Shown piece after piece: positions 1-5,727 of a DNA stretch of 6,423 nt. The stretch is from contig CAJBVU010000073.1 of NCBI GenBank assembly GCA_903959115.1, forward strand, positions 1-6,423, given 5' to 3'. The notes under the pieces are model-generated. The model was given only the letters and a program-made list of their open reading frames with translations. It was not told the origin of the DNA and did no database searches. Numbering within the stretch: the first letter of the stretch is position 1; each line of letters opens with the position of its first letter. The position numbers and the translations under genes were made by a program. The stretch comes from an uncultured Bacteroidota bacterium. GTDB lineage: Bacteria > Bacteroidota > Bacteroidia > NS11-12g > UBA955.

Positions 1-720
1 GTATATTGTGATTCACCATCAAAACGGATATTGATTTTCTCACGGTCTTTCTTGCGCTCGATTTTACCGTTTACTTTCTTCAGCTCCTCGGCGTTTTCCA
101 AGTCCATGTATTCCTCACGAACACTGGTCACATAGAACAAATTGCGATCCACCGCAAAATCAGAAATGGCTGTAATGATGGGTCTTTCCTTCTCATCTAC
201 ATTTTCAACAGTCAGTAGTTCTGGCTTTGCCTTTTCAATCACCAGTTTGTGATTGTCCCAAATCTCTATCCCAAAATGCTTAACGATGTCTTCTTTGTCG
301 TTTTCTAACTGGGTCAACCTATCGTACATATTGCCATAGGTATAGGTAGGAAACGGCATGAGCTCGCCTGCATGGTAGTATAGCGCGCCAGCCCTCACCA
401 AATCAAACAGCAGCTCTTCAAGGACTTTGCCCGATCCTTTGAGATAGTAGGTTTCCCATCCTTTCATTGGAACACCCATCCTTCGCTTATACCAAACCCA
501 AGCCTTGATTTCAGGTTCGGTGATGCCTTTGTTGTATTTGGCCACCACATCCGAAAATGGAATTTTCTTTCCTTCCGCATCACCCAAGCCTTGGAGTTCG
601 CTTGCTTGTTTCAAGATGCTTTCAACCACTTGAGAATTTCCTCTAATTTTGGTAGAGGTATAGGGATTCAAATCCCCCAATGAATGAATGAATGTTTTTT
701 ATGCCTGATAAGTAGCTCAT
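1..720 (-). CDS. Start of a large ORF of unknown function, frame-broken near its start and cut by the window edge
   Basis: An ATG at 720 overlaps the upstream gene's stop (ATGA), so it is the expected coupled start, but its frame gives only 25 residues before TAG at 645-643. A long frame offset by one base opens after TAA at 701-699 and stays open to the window edge, about 230 residues. Losing one A from the A6 run or one CATT unit from the tract at 679-694 joins the two. The long-frame product is soluble and charged, without a signal peptide. Recognisable stretches include NPYTSTKIRGN near the start, WVWYKRRMGVP, FPTYTYGNMYDRL and KERPIITAISDFA. From memory this resembles N-terminal parts of large helicase/methylase-associated proteins on Bacteroidota mobile elements, but no helicase motif lies inside the window, so that is a guess. 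A TTG at 680-678 could start the long frame without any shift. The gene continues beyond base 1. Confidence 0.7.
679..700 (-). repeat. (CATT)4 tetranucleotide repeat next to an A6 run
   Basis: On the coding strand, six A (700-695) are followed by four perfect CATT units (694-679) and then five G (678-674). The tract starts 20 bases inside the ORF that begins at 720. Because 4 is not a multiple of 3, gain or loss of a unit changes the frame. Three units put ATG720 in frame with the long downstream ORF; the four present do not. Four units is short for a known contingency locus. Confidence 0.85.
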
Positions 721-1367
721 AGTTGTTTTAATTGTAGTTCGTATTCAAGTGCCAGTGCCTCAATCTCTAATGCCGAAACGCTTGCCACCGCCAAAGGATT
801 CGCCTTCATAAAGCGCAGTGCATGCGCGTTGGCATCCTCGATGTAGCGATAGTTCGTGTTCTGAAGTAGCAAGTCCCCATCTTGTATTTGAAAATTATAA
901 CCCACCCCATGGGAGAAGATTTGAATTTTGTAGGCTCCGCATCGGTAATCCACCGAAAAATCCTCATTGGCTGGATCGAAGTAATCGATGTACCAATCAC
1001 CCGGCAGTTCCAGGATCAACTGAAAGTCTCCTAGGGCATGGTTTATCGTGTTTTTTACCCATGTCTCATTGCCATTGATTGTAATCGGGAAATCCCTACT
1101 GCCAGTAACCACCTCTTCCCCACACACTTTCTCAGGGTATAAATTAAACCAAGTGTTAAATGTGCATAGCTCGGTAAAGCTCAGCAGCTGATTGGAATAG
1201 TCTTTTTGCTTTGCGTAAATTTCAACCAAGCCCTTTTCATCCCTGTCTTTGGGATAAACCCCATTGCGAAGCAGCGCCACATGAAAGTCCTTTGCATCAG
1301 ACTTTGATAGCACATCCCGAATCATATCAATCCGAGCTCTGAGATATATGGGGCTAGTAACGTCCAT
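717..1367 (-). CDS. Hypothetical protein, 216 aa, unknown function
   Basis: I do not recognise this gene with certainty. Its ATG overlaps the stop of the RadC-like gene by one base (TAATG), and its own TGA overlaps the next ATG (ATGA), so it sits inside a coupled operon. The protein appears cytoplasmic, with no signal peptide or membrane helix. Residues 63-96 form the most distinctive block, with NTWFNLYPEKVCGEEVV followed by SRDFPITING. I associate similar HPEKV..SREFP patterns with large proteins of Bacteroidota mobile elements, from memory only. Residues 120-175 are rich in aromatic and acidic residues and look beta-rich. The last 22 residues are a Glu/Leu-rich amphipathic helix (ALEIEALALEYELQLKQL) that could mediate dimerisation or contact the downstream product. 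The neighbours suggest a role in DNA metabolism or modification, which is inference. Confidence 0.85.
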   Translation of the reverse strand: MDVTSPIYLRARIDMIRDVLSKSDAKDFHVALLRNGVYPKDRDEKGLVEIYAKQKDYSNQLLSFTELCTFNTWFNLYPEKVCGEEVVTGSRDFPITINGNETWVKNTINHALGDFQLILELPGDWYIDYFDPANEDFSVDYRCGAYKIQIFSHGVGYNFQIQDGDLLLQNTNYRYIEDANAHALRFMKANPLAVASVSALEIEALALEYELQLKQL

Positions 1368-2125
1368 TAAATCATTTCTAGTTCAGATTCAATCATCGGA
1401 ATCACGGCCGCAGGAACCATTTGGTCATGCAGCACTTTACGAATCACCATCTGCTCAACCTGCTCATAGCCTTGGGGTGATTGCATCATTTCAAAAAGAT
1501 TGGGCGCGTTGGCAAGGGTTACTTTCTTCAACTGCTTGAGGATTTCTTCCCTGAGTTTTAGCTCCATTGGATTGGGTTTTGAGCCCGCACCTTTGAGCGA
1601 AGTTTCACCGCGTTCGGCAAAAGAGTAATAGCCATTCTTTGTAACGATGATGTGATCCAGCAAAGACACATCAAACAACTTCAAGGAATCTTTAATCCTG
1701 CGTGTTAATTGACGATCGGCCTCTGAGGGTTGAAGGTTTCCGCTGGGATGATTGTGTGAAATGATCACCGACTTTGCCAAGGTTTTCAGGGCAACGGCCG
1801 CAACAATTTCTGTATCCACCATCGTGGCATTGATCGTTCCCATGGAATGATGGTAATAGCCAATAATCTTGTTGGCTTGATTTAGGTACAACGCGATAAA
1901 ATGCTCCTGAATTTCAATCCCTTTAAGGATTTGGCTTTTTAGGAAATTGTAAACGTCATTTGAGCTGGTAACCTGTCCGAAGAAATAGGCTTCCTTGTCA
2001 AAGGTGACTTCTATCTCGCGGATTTTGAATTCTGCATCTAGCTCATTGATTTGGGTCTCCAAATCACTGAATGAGGACTTATCAAATACCATTTGCGGCT
2101 GTATGCGGGGCTGTTTATAGTTCAT
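1367..2125 (-). CDS. RadC-like JAB (MPN+/JAMM) domain protein
   Basis: A 252-residue protein with a complete zinc metalloprotease-type JAMM motif: Glu74 in the first strand (IQEHFIALYL), His124 and His126 in HNHPSGN, then Ser134 and Asp137 in SEAD. This H-x-H-P-(x7)-S-x-x-D pattern defines the RadC/JAB fold at about residues 55-172. The helix-hairpin-helix that precedes the domain in chromosomal RadC is not evident; instead there is about 50 residues of acidic N-terminus, as in the short JAB proteins of plasmids and phages. Residues 180-252 form an extra helical, Met/Glu-rich C-terminus I cannot assign. It lies two bases after the methyltransferase stop and overlaps the next gene at TAATG. 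The biochemical role of mobile-element RadC proteins is unsettled; a DNA-repair role is doubtful. The fold is secure, the function is not. Confidence 0.92.
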   Translation of the reverse strand: MNYKQPRIQPQMVFDKSSFSDLETQINELDAEFKIREIEVTFDKEAYFFGQVTSSNDVYNFLKSQILKGIEIQEHFIALYLNQANKIIGYYHHSMGTINATMVDTEIVAAVALKTLAKSVIISHNHPSGNLQPSEADRQLTRRIKDSLKLFDVSLLDHIIVTKNGYYSFAERGETSLKGAGSKPNPMELKLREEILKQLKKVTLANAPNLFEMMQSPQGYEQVEQMVIRKVLHDQMVPAAVIPMIESELEMI

Positions 2126-2127
2126 AA

Positions 2128-2886
2128 TTATTTGCGCTTAAACACGATGATGTCAGTGGGTACTTTTGAGAATTTAAAAACAGGTGGAAGTCTATAAGCA
2201 TCCACGATGTCAGCCAATTTTTCAAGCTCCAATTTTTCACTTTGATAGCTGATTCCGTTTCTTAAGAAATTGCTTCCCGTCAAATACACCATCAATCCGC
2301 CAGGCTTTAACAGTTGCAGGCCTTGGTACATAAAAAACAGTTCTATTTGGTGCATCTTCGGCCTGGTGAAGTAACTGCTGTACTTGTTTTTATACTTGCC
2401 GTAGGGTGGATTGCCTATCACTAGTGAAAAGGGATAGCCTCCAAGCCAAGTGAGTTTATCTTTGAGCCTTGCGGTGTATCGAGGCTCCTGCAAGAATGCC
2501 GTCTCAAAGTAGCCTTCATAGATCTTCGCATCGGGATACAATATCTCTGTAATTCGTTTTGAGATGGGATTGATTTCAAAGCCATAGCATTTGGAATTAT
2601 TGGGTGCCCATTTAAGCAAATTGCCAGTTCCAACGCTCGGCTCTAACACTGATCCACCCGCTTTGAATCCATAGCGATAAGCCAGCTTCCACATCAACTC
2701 ACAAATAAAATCGGGCGTAAAAAATTCATAGAGCACACCTTCGCCAATCGCCCCTTTTGAACCCTGTCCGCCCGAACCTTCATACTGAGCAATAAACTTC
2801 CTGTCCGCAGTCGAATAAGACTCGGCGTTTTTATCCTTTTGAAGAATAAACTGCTGGATCTGTTTATTGAGCTCAAATTGATTCAT
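2128..2886 (-). CDS. Solo N6-adenine-type DNA methyltransferase
   Basis: A 252-residue SAM-dependent DNA methyltransferase that likely methylates adenine. Visible motifs in order: a motif X-like segment GEGVLYEFFTPDF (48-60); motif I VLEPSVGTGN (80-89), which binds SAM; motif II YGFEINP (101-107) with the acidic residue for the ribose; catalytic motif IV NPPYG (159-163) after SLVIG; and later strands LLKPGGLMVYLTGSNFL (192-208) and TDIIVFKRK (244-252). The X-I-IV order is that of the gamma-type N6-MTases. No separate target-recognition domain follows, and no endonuclease or specificity gene is next to it, so it looks like an orphan phage or mobile-element enzyme. Such enzymes commonly protect phage DNA from host restriction. 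Its ATG shares one base with the transglycosylase stop (TAATG). The family is confident; the recognition site is unknown. Confidence 0.94.
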   Translation of the reverse strand: MNQFELNKQIQQFILQKDKNAESYSTADRKFIAQYEGSGGQGSKGAIGEGVLYEFFTPDFICELMWKLAYRYGFKAGGSVLEPSVGTGNLLKWAPNNSKCYGFEINPISKRITEILYPDAKIYEGYFETAFLQEPRYTARLKDKLTWLGGYPFSLVIGNPPYGKYKNKYSSYFTRPKMHQIELFFMYQGLQLLKPGGLMVYLTGSNFLRNGISYQSEKLELEKLADIVDAYRLPPVFKFSKVPTDIIVFKRK

Positions 2887-3563
2887 TACACCAACGTGCT
2901 TTGGGTTTCTAACAGTCCGTTTTTACCTAGCACTTTCAGTACATACGAGTATGCCTCTGTGCTTTTTCCCTTCACATGGTCTAGCACCTGCTCAACATTT
3001 CCCTGGGCTGGTTTGAAAAAATAACCTTGGGCATATCTGAGCAATGCCTTGTCTAGCCTTAACCCTGTTGCCTCACGATGTTGGTCAATCAACAAGCCTA
3101 GATACATCGCACCAATCAAAATATTGAATTCAGGCTTGAGCATATCTGCCTTAACCACCACATTTCCAGAGTAGTTATTCTCTTTGATTTTGTGGGACAA
3201 ATACTTTTGTTTCAGCGGCCCATTGATACGAGTTCCCAAGTATTTCTTTAAGATTGCCAATTCACCTGCCGTTAACCTACCTGATTTGTTTTCAAAGTAG
3301 ATCACATCATTGGCCGTTTGGGGCATCACCTGCATCAATCCTGCGGCTCCCACATAGCTCACCACGCTGGGATTGCCTGCACTCTCGGTAAAAATCACCG
3401 ACAAGATCAAAGCCCCAGGAACATTGGTCAATGTCTCTGCTTGCTTGATTTCTCTGAAATACTTTTTACCAATTGCATCCAGCTTCGCCTTGTTTTGAGC
3501 AAGGGCGGCACCTGAATAAAACACCCTGGGTGTCATTGGTATTGGAACTGACAATGCTGCCAT
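2886..3563 (-). CDS. Lytic transglycosylase (SLT fold), probable phage endolysin
   Basis: A 225-residue protein with a Slt70/MltC-type lytic transglycosylase domain, which cleaves the MurNAc-GlcNAc bond of peptidoglycan with release of 1,6-anhydro ends. Motifs: catalytic Glu60 in FTESAGNP (58-65), the GAAGLMQVMPQTA block (72-84), the helix NILIGAMYLGLLIDQ, and RYAQGYFFKP, matching the family's late A-Y-N motif but with Ala-Gln in place. About 45 residues sit between the GLMQ block and the next core helix, a larger insertion than in minimal domains. The first 22 residues are mildly hydrophobic but lack a convincing signal peptide, which fits release by the neighbouring holin-like protein. It starts three bases after the 45-aa gene. 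A virion-associated role (cell-wall penetration on entry) is the alternative; the lysis-gene neighbours favour endolysin. Confidence 0.92.
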   Translation of the reverse strand: MAALSVPIPMTPRVFYSGAALAQNKAKLDAIGKKYFREIKQAETLTNVPGALILSVIFTESAGNPSVVSYVGAAGLMQVMPQTANDVIYFENKSGRLTAGELAILKKYLGTRINGPLKQKYLSHKIKENNYSGNVVVKADMLKPEFNILIGAMYLGLLIDQHREATGLRLDKALLRYAQGYFFKPAQGNVEQVLDHVKGKSTEAYSYVLKVLGKNGLLETQSTLV

Positions 3564-3565
3564 AT

Positions 3566-3703
3566 TTACGCTTTATAAAATGTGATTATGCGATCCGCTT
3601 TTTGGGCCGGTGTAACTATAGGGTTGTCATCCTTATCCTTCGCATTGTTTTTGACCAAAGCGAGCAATGCCAGTGCCGCAGCACCTATAAATATCTTGTT
3701 CAT
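3566..3703 (-). CDS. Small one-helix membrane or exported protein, 45 aa
   Basis: The ATG at 3703 overlaps the stop of the spanin-like gene (ATGA), which decides the start over an in-frame ATG 102 bases upstream that lies entirely within the previous gene. The product begins MNKIFIGAAALALLALVKNN: a Lys, a hydrophobic helix at about residues 4-17, and then a charged stretch KDKDD and about 20 further residues ending in ITFYKA. It could be an uncleaved membrane anchor or a signal peptide. There is no cysteine, so it is not a lipoprotein and not a classical o-spanin. It ends two bases before the transglycosylase ATG. Its position between spanin-like and endolysin genes suggests a lysis accessory such as an antiholin or a spanin partner, which is inference only. 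Confidence 0.75.
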   Translation of the reverse strand: MNKIFIGAAALALLALVKNNAKDKDDNPIVTPAQKADRIITFYKA

Positions 3704-4317
3704 GGCTTTTGTATTTGAATTAAACTGCTGTATTTGATTGTTGCATTGGGATTGGACACACTCACTCTTTGCTGAAGCTTTCTGGGCGAGAATATCCAAA
3801 GCCAAGGCTTTTCTCTTTCGCCTTTGAAAACCACTTGTGTGAGCGTATCGGTGGTTTGAATTTGTAAGCTTTGAGAGTCACCTTGATTGACCCCTTTTAT
3901 TTGATACCATTTGTCGGCATACTGAAACACCTTCACATGGATCGTATCGCGGATGATGCTATCACGTAAAACTGTCACAATGTTCTTTTGGGTTTCAATG
4001 ACAGTTGTGCTGAGCTGGGTCGCTCTATTTAATTTGATCCCCATATCCCTCACCGTTTTGGCCTGAACAGGAAATAATTTCTTTAACTCATTGGTGCGCA
4101 GCAAAAGCACATTGGTCTGTGCCGCAAGCTTTCCGTTTTGCGTTCTTACATAATCAATCGATGCCGTGATAGCCTCCATATTGGAGCTCATTCGCGCAGC
4201 CTCCAACTCTAATCTTTGGTTAGTATTCCAAAGCACGAGAACGGCGCAGACGAGAAAGACGAGAAATGCGATTTTTTGAAGCTGCTTGTTTGCGAGCAAG
4301 TTTAGTGGTGCGTTCAT
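3700..4317 (-). CDS. i-spanin-like membrane coiled-coil protein (DUF6549-like layout)
   Basis: A 205-residue protein with a short cytoplasmic N-terminus (1-14), one membrane helix (about 15-31, IAFLVFLVCAVLVLW), a long heptad-rich helical segment (about 32-118), and a C-terminal beta-rich domain (about 119-205). The C-terminal part has RDTI at 123-126, KWYQIKG at 136-142 and PWLWIFSPRKLQQRVS at 171-186, then NPNATIKY. This membrane-plus-coiled-coil-plus-small-domain layout, and the RDT/K-W/W-PRK/NPN series, match what I remember of DUF6549 proteins in Bacteroidota phages; I cannot check the family assignment. Gram-negative i-spanins have the same topology and fuse the inner and outer membranes at the end of lysis. 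Its first 98 bases overlap the holin-like gene in another frame, and its stop overlaps the 45-aa gene. It is larger than lambda Rz (153 aa). Confidence 0.85.
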   Translation of the reverse strand: MNAPLNLLANKQLQKIAFLVFLVCAVLVLWNTNQRLELEAARMSSNMEAITASIDYVRTQNGKLAAQTNVLLLRTNELKKLFPVQAKTVRDMGIKLNRATQLSTTVIETQKNIVTVLRDSIIRDTIHVKVFQYADKWYQIKGVNQGDSQSLQIQTTDTLTQVVFKGEREKPWLWIFSPRKLQQRVSVSNPNATIKYSSLIQIQKP

Positions 4318-4489
4318 TTTTTGAAGGTCTTGTGGTTTGCGACCAGATATAGGCCGATAAAATGGTCATCATTCCTGCAATGGAAGCCGTAGCAACCGTC
4401 TCCATCTTTGAGCCAATGGCAAGCAATGTTACCAGGGCCAAAAATGCAGCTGCAATGAGCGTGAGTTTATAGCGAGTTCTGTATGTCAT
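4220..4489 (-). CDS. Holin-like small protein with two membrane helices
   Basis: An 89-residue protein with a basic N-terminus (MTYRTRYK), membrane helix 1 at about 9-26 (LTLIAAAFLALVTLLAIG), a short loop containing Lys28 and Glu30, helix 2 at about 31-49 ending SAYIW, and a 40-residue tail very rich in Arg and Lys. Size, two helices, and charged cytoplasmic ends are the pattern of class II holins, which permeabilise the inner membrane to release the endolysin. The family itself is not recognisable by sequence, as is usual for holins. Residues 1-57 come from DNA not shared with another gene; residues 58-89 overlap the start of the spanin-like gene. It begins five bases after the previous stop. 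The order holin, spanin, small protein, transglycosylase supports the call; other two-helix phage membrane proteins are possible. Confidence 0.8.
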   Translation of the reverse strand: MTYRTRYKLTLIAAAFLALVTLLAIGSKMETVATASIAGMMTILSAYIWSQTTRPSKNERTTKLARKQAASKNRISRLSRLRRSRALEY

Positions 4490-4494
4490 CAGTG

Positions 4495-4773
4495 TTAAAA
4501 ATTAAAATTTACCCATTGCCCGAATTGAAACATTTGCAATCCAAACTGTCCATTCATTGGGTTGATACCCAAACGCTTGTTTCCATCAAAATCAAACACC
4601 CCAGGCGTTTGAAGCCAGTAAACAAAAGATCCATCAATACACATGGTATAGACCGCGTTATTGAATGTATTCTGAAATAGAGTTGGGTTCATGAAAGTTT
4701 TCTCACCCTCAATACTTTGTGGGGTTTTGGTATCCACTACACCCTCAATTTGTTTGGCTGAAATCTTATTCAT
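4495..4773 (-). CDS. Small tail-fibre/baseplate-associated protein, 92 aa
   Basis: The N-terminus MNKISAKQIEGVVDTK shares the KQIEG core with the 305-aa fibre directly upstream, as expected for two proteins docking at one virion site. It is followed by TPQSIEGEKTFMNP (17-30), a version of the Q-x-I-x-G-x-K-T-F segment common in phage tail fibres and other virion surface proteins. The remainder is rich in Phe, Asn, Gly and Gln (FDFDGNKRLGINP, then a C-terminus ending VNFNF) and looks like a compact beta structure. It has no catalytic motif and no membrane helix. It starts 20 bases after the fibre stop; the leader is A/T-rich without a clear Shine-Dalgarno sequence. A receptor-binding tip or fibre-assembly factor is plausible. 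The family role is inferred from the motifs and position. Confidence 0.85.
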   Translation of the reverse strand: MNKISAKQIEGVVDTKTPQSIEGEKTFMNPTLFQNTFNNAVYTMCIDGSFVYWLQTPGVFDFDGNKRLGINPMNGQFGLQMFQFGQWVNFNF

Positions 4774-4793
4774 GGCAATGGGTAATAATTTGT

Positions 4794-5711
4794 TTAGTAC
4801 GAGTAATTCACAATGATGTCATCGGTGGGTTCTGTCAAGTAGGGAACATTGAATGTTACCACCTTGGTTCCTGCTGTGTTTGTGACGTTCTTCACCCTCA
4901 CACCATTGAAGAAAACACTGATTGCAAAACCTGCCTTCGGGGTCTGGGCTACCGTCACGTTTACACCTGTCGATGCAGCGCCTGTGAGCGCAGTAAAGTT
5001 TTCTGATGTTTCTGTGAAAGCATCCTCTTTGCCGTTGGCTGTGGTTTGTGCGGTGGCCGCTGCCGTAGCTGCGTTGTTGGCCGTAGTTTGTGCCGCAGAA
5101 GCAGCAGTACTTGCCGAGTTGGCTGTGCTTTGTGCCGTACTTGCAGCCGTGGATGCACTGTTTGCAGTTGACTGAGCCGTTGCAGCGTTTGCAAGTGCGG
5201 AGTCAGCCGTAGACTTGATGGTATCCAAGTTTACGTTTGCTGCAACCGTGATTTTATCCAACTTGCCTTTGTAGGTCCCGTTGAATGCATAGGTATCAGC
5301 ATTGCTTTCGTATGCAGCTTTAACCGCTGCGGCCGTCAAGGCGTTGGTAAACAAGTCCTCATCTGCAATCTTTTTGAAAGTAGAAGTAGAACCAGTTCCC
5401 GTGGTAATGGCAGTGACAATGTACAATGCCCACTTGGTGTCTCCGTCGTCGTTCACAAACACGCGGTCTGTAACCTTCAATCCTGTCAAGGCGTTTCGTG
5501 CAGTTGTATCAGCTACGTTGAAGGCGTTTTTCGCACCTACAACCAAGGCATCAACTTCCGACTTGGAATACAATGAAAGGTTTGTTCTTGCAGTACCAGC
5601 ATTTACATCCGATAAGTTGTTTGCAATTTTTACAACCTGGGCATCCAATGCTCTTGTTGCAAGGTCAGCCGACAGGCCTTCAATCTGTTTGATTTTAATA
5701 AATTCGCTCAT
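4794..5711 (-). CDS. Phage tail-fibre protein with Ala-rich coiled-coil repeat stalk
   Basis: A 305-residue fibre-type protein. Residues 1-13 (MSEFIKIKQIEGL) look like the virion-anchoring peptide. Residues 28-58 contain NNLSDVNAGTARTNLSLYSK, close to the NLSD...ATARTNLGL pattern typical of phage tail fibres, and SEVDAL as in the Y-(S/T)-K-x-x-(I/V)-D-A helix. Residues 60-115 include a segment VNDDGDTKWALYIV, likely a small beta domain. Residues 167-227 are a low-complexity Ala/Ser/Thr/Gln/Asn stalk of 14-residue units (AQSTANSASTAAST), two heptads each, probably a trimeric coiled coil. Residues 230-305 form a beta-rich head with VFFNGVRV and a C-terminus DDIIVNYSY, plausibly the receptor-contacting tip. 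The leader before the ATG is A-rich (AACAACAAAATACC) without a Shine-Dalgarno match. Fibre identity is confident; the receptor is unknown. Confidence 0.92.
   Translation of the reverse strand: MSEFIKIKQIEGLSADLATRALDAQVVKIANNLSDVNAGTARTNLSLYSKSEVDALVVGAKNAFNVADTTARNALTGLKVTDRVFVNDDGDTKWALYIVTAITTGTGSTSTFKKIADEDLFTNALTAAAVKAAYESNADTYAFNGTYKGKLDKITVAANVNLDTIKSTADSALANAATAQSTANSASTAASTAQSTANSASTAASAAQTTANNAATAAATAQTTANGKEDAFTETSENFTALTGAASTGVNVTVAQTPKAGFAISVFFNGVRVKNVTNTAGTKVVTFNVPYLTEPTDDIIVNYSY
5031..5177 (-). repeat. Imperfect 42-bp tandem repeats encoding the fibre stalk
   Basis: Three full units and a half unit, each coding 14 residues, at fibre residues 179-192, 193-206, 207-220 and 221-227. 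The first two are near identical (AQSTANSASTAAS plus T or A). The third and fourth have Ser changed to Thr and Asn (AQTTANNAATAAAT). A degenerate earlier unit lies at residues 167-178 (STADSALANAAT). The unit is a multiple of 3, so copy-number change would lengthen or shorten the stalk without a frame break. Confidence 0.9.
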
Positions 5712-5727
5712 GGTATTTTGTTGTTAG

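Noticed and set aside
692..703. -1 ribosomal frameshift at A AAA AAC as the explanation for the broken ORF at 720
   Set aside because: The heptamer is in phase, but a -1 shift soon meets TGA; the long frame needs the opposite shift. Loss of one A or one CATT unit is the fitting explanation.
818..1078. Plus-strand ORF opposite the 216-aa gene
   Set aside because: His/Pro/Cys-rich shadow translation with no domain, antisense to a coupled operon gene.
3495..3563. Signal peptide on the lytic transglycosylase
   Set aside because: The N-terminus has no basic start plus continuous hydrophobic core; prolines and polar residues interrupt it.
3566..3805. 79-aa version of the small membrane protein starting at 3805
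   Set aside because: Its first 34 codons lie inside the spanin-like gene and carry no clear signal. The ATGA-coupled start at 3703 gives a proper hydrophobic N-terminus.
4849..5175. Ala/Val-rich plus-strand ORF opposite the fibre gene
   Set aside because: It is the antisense reading of the Ala-rich 42-bp repeats; repeat composition keeps the opposite strand open. Nothing supports expression.
5302..5727. 141-codon plus-strand ORF
   Set aside because: It lies opposite the fibre's N-terminal half, has no recognisable domain and runs against the operon direction.
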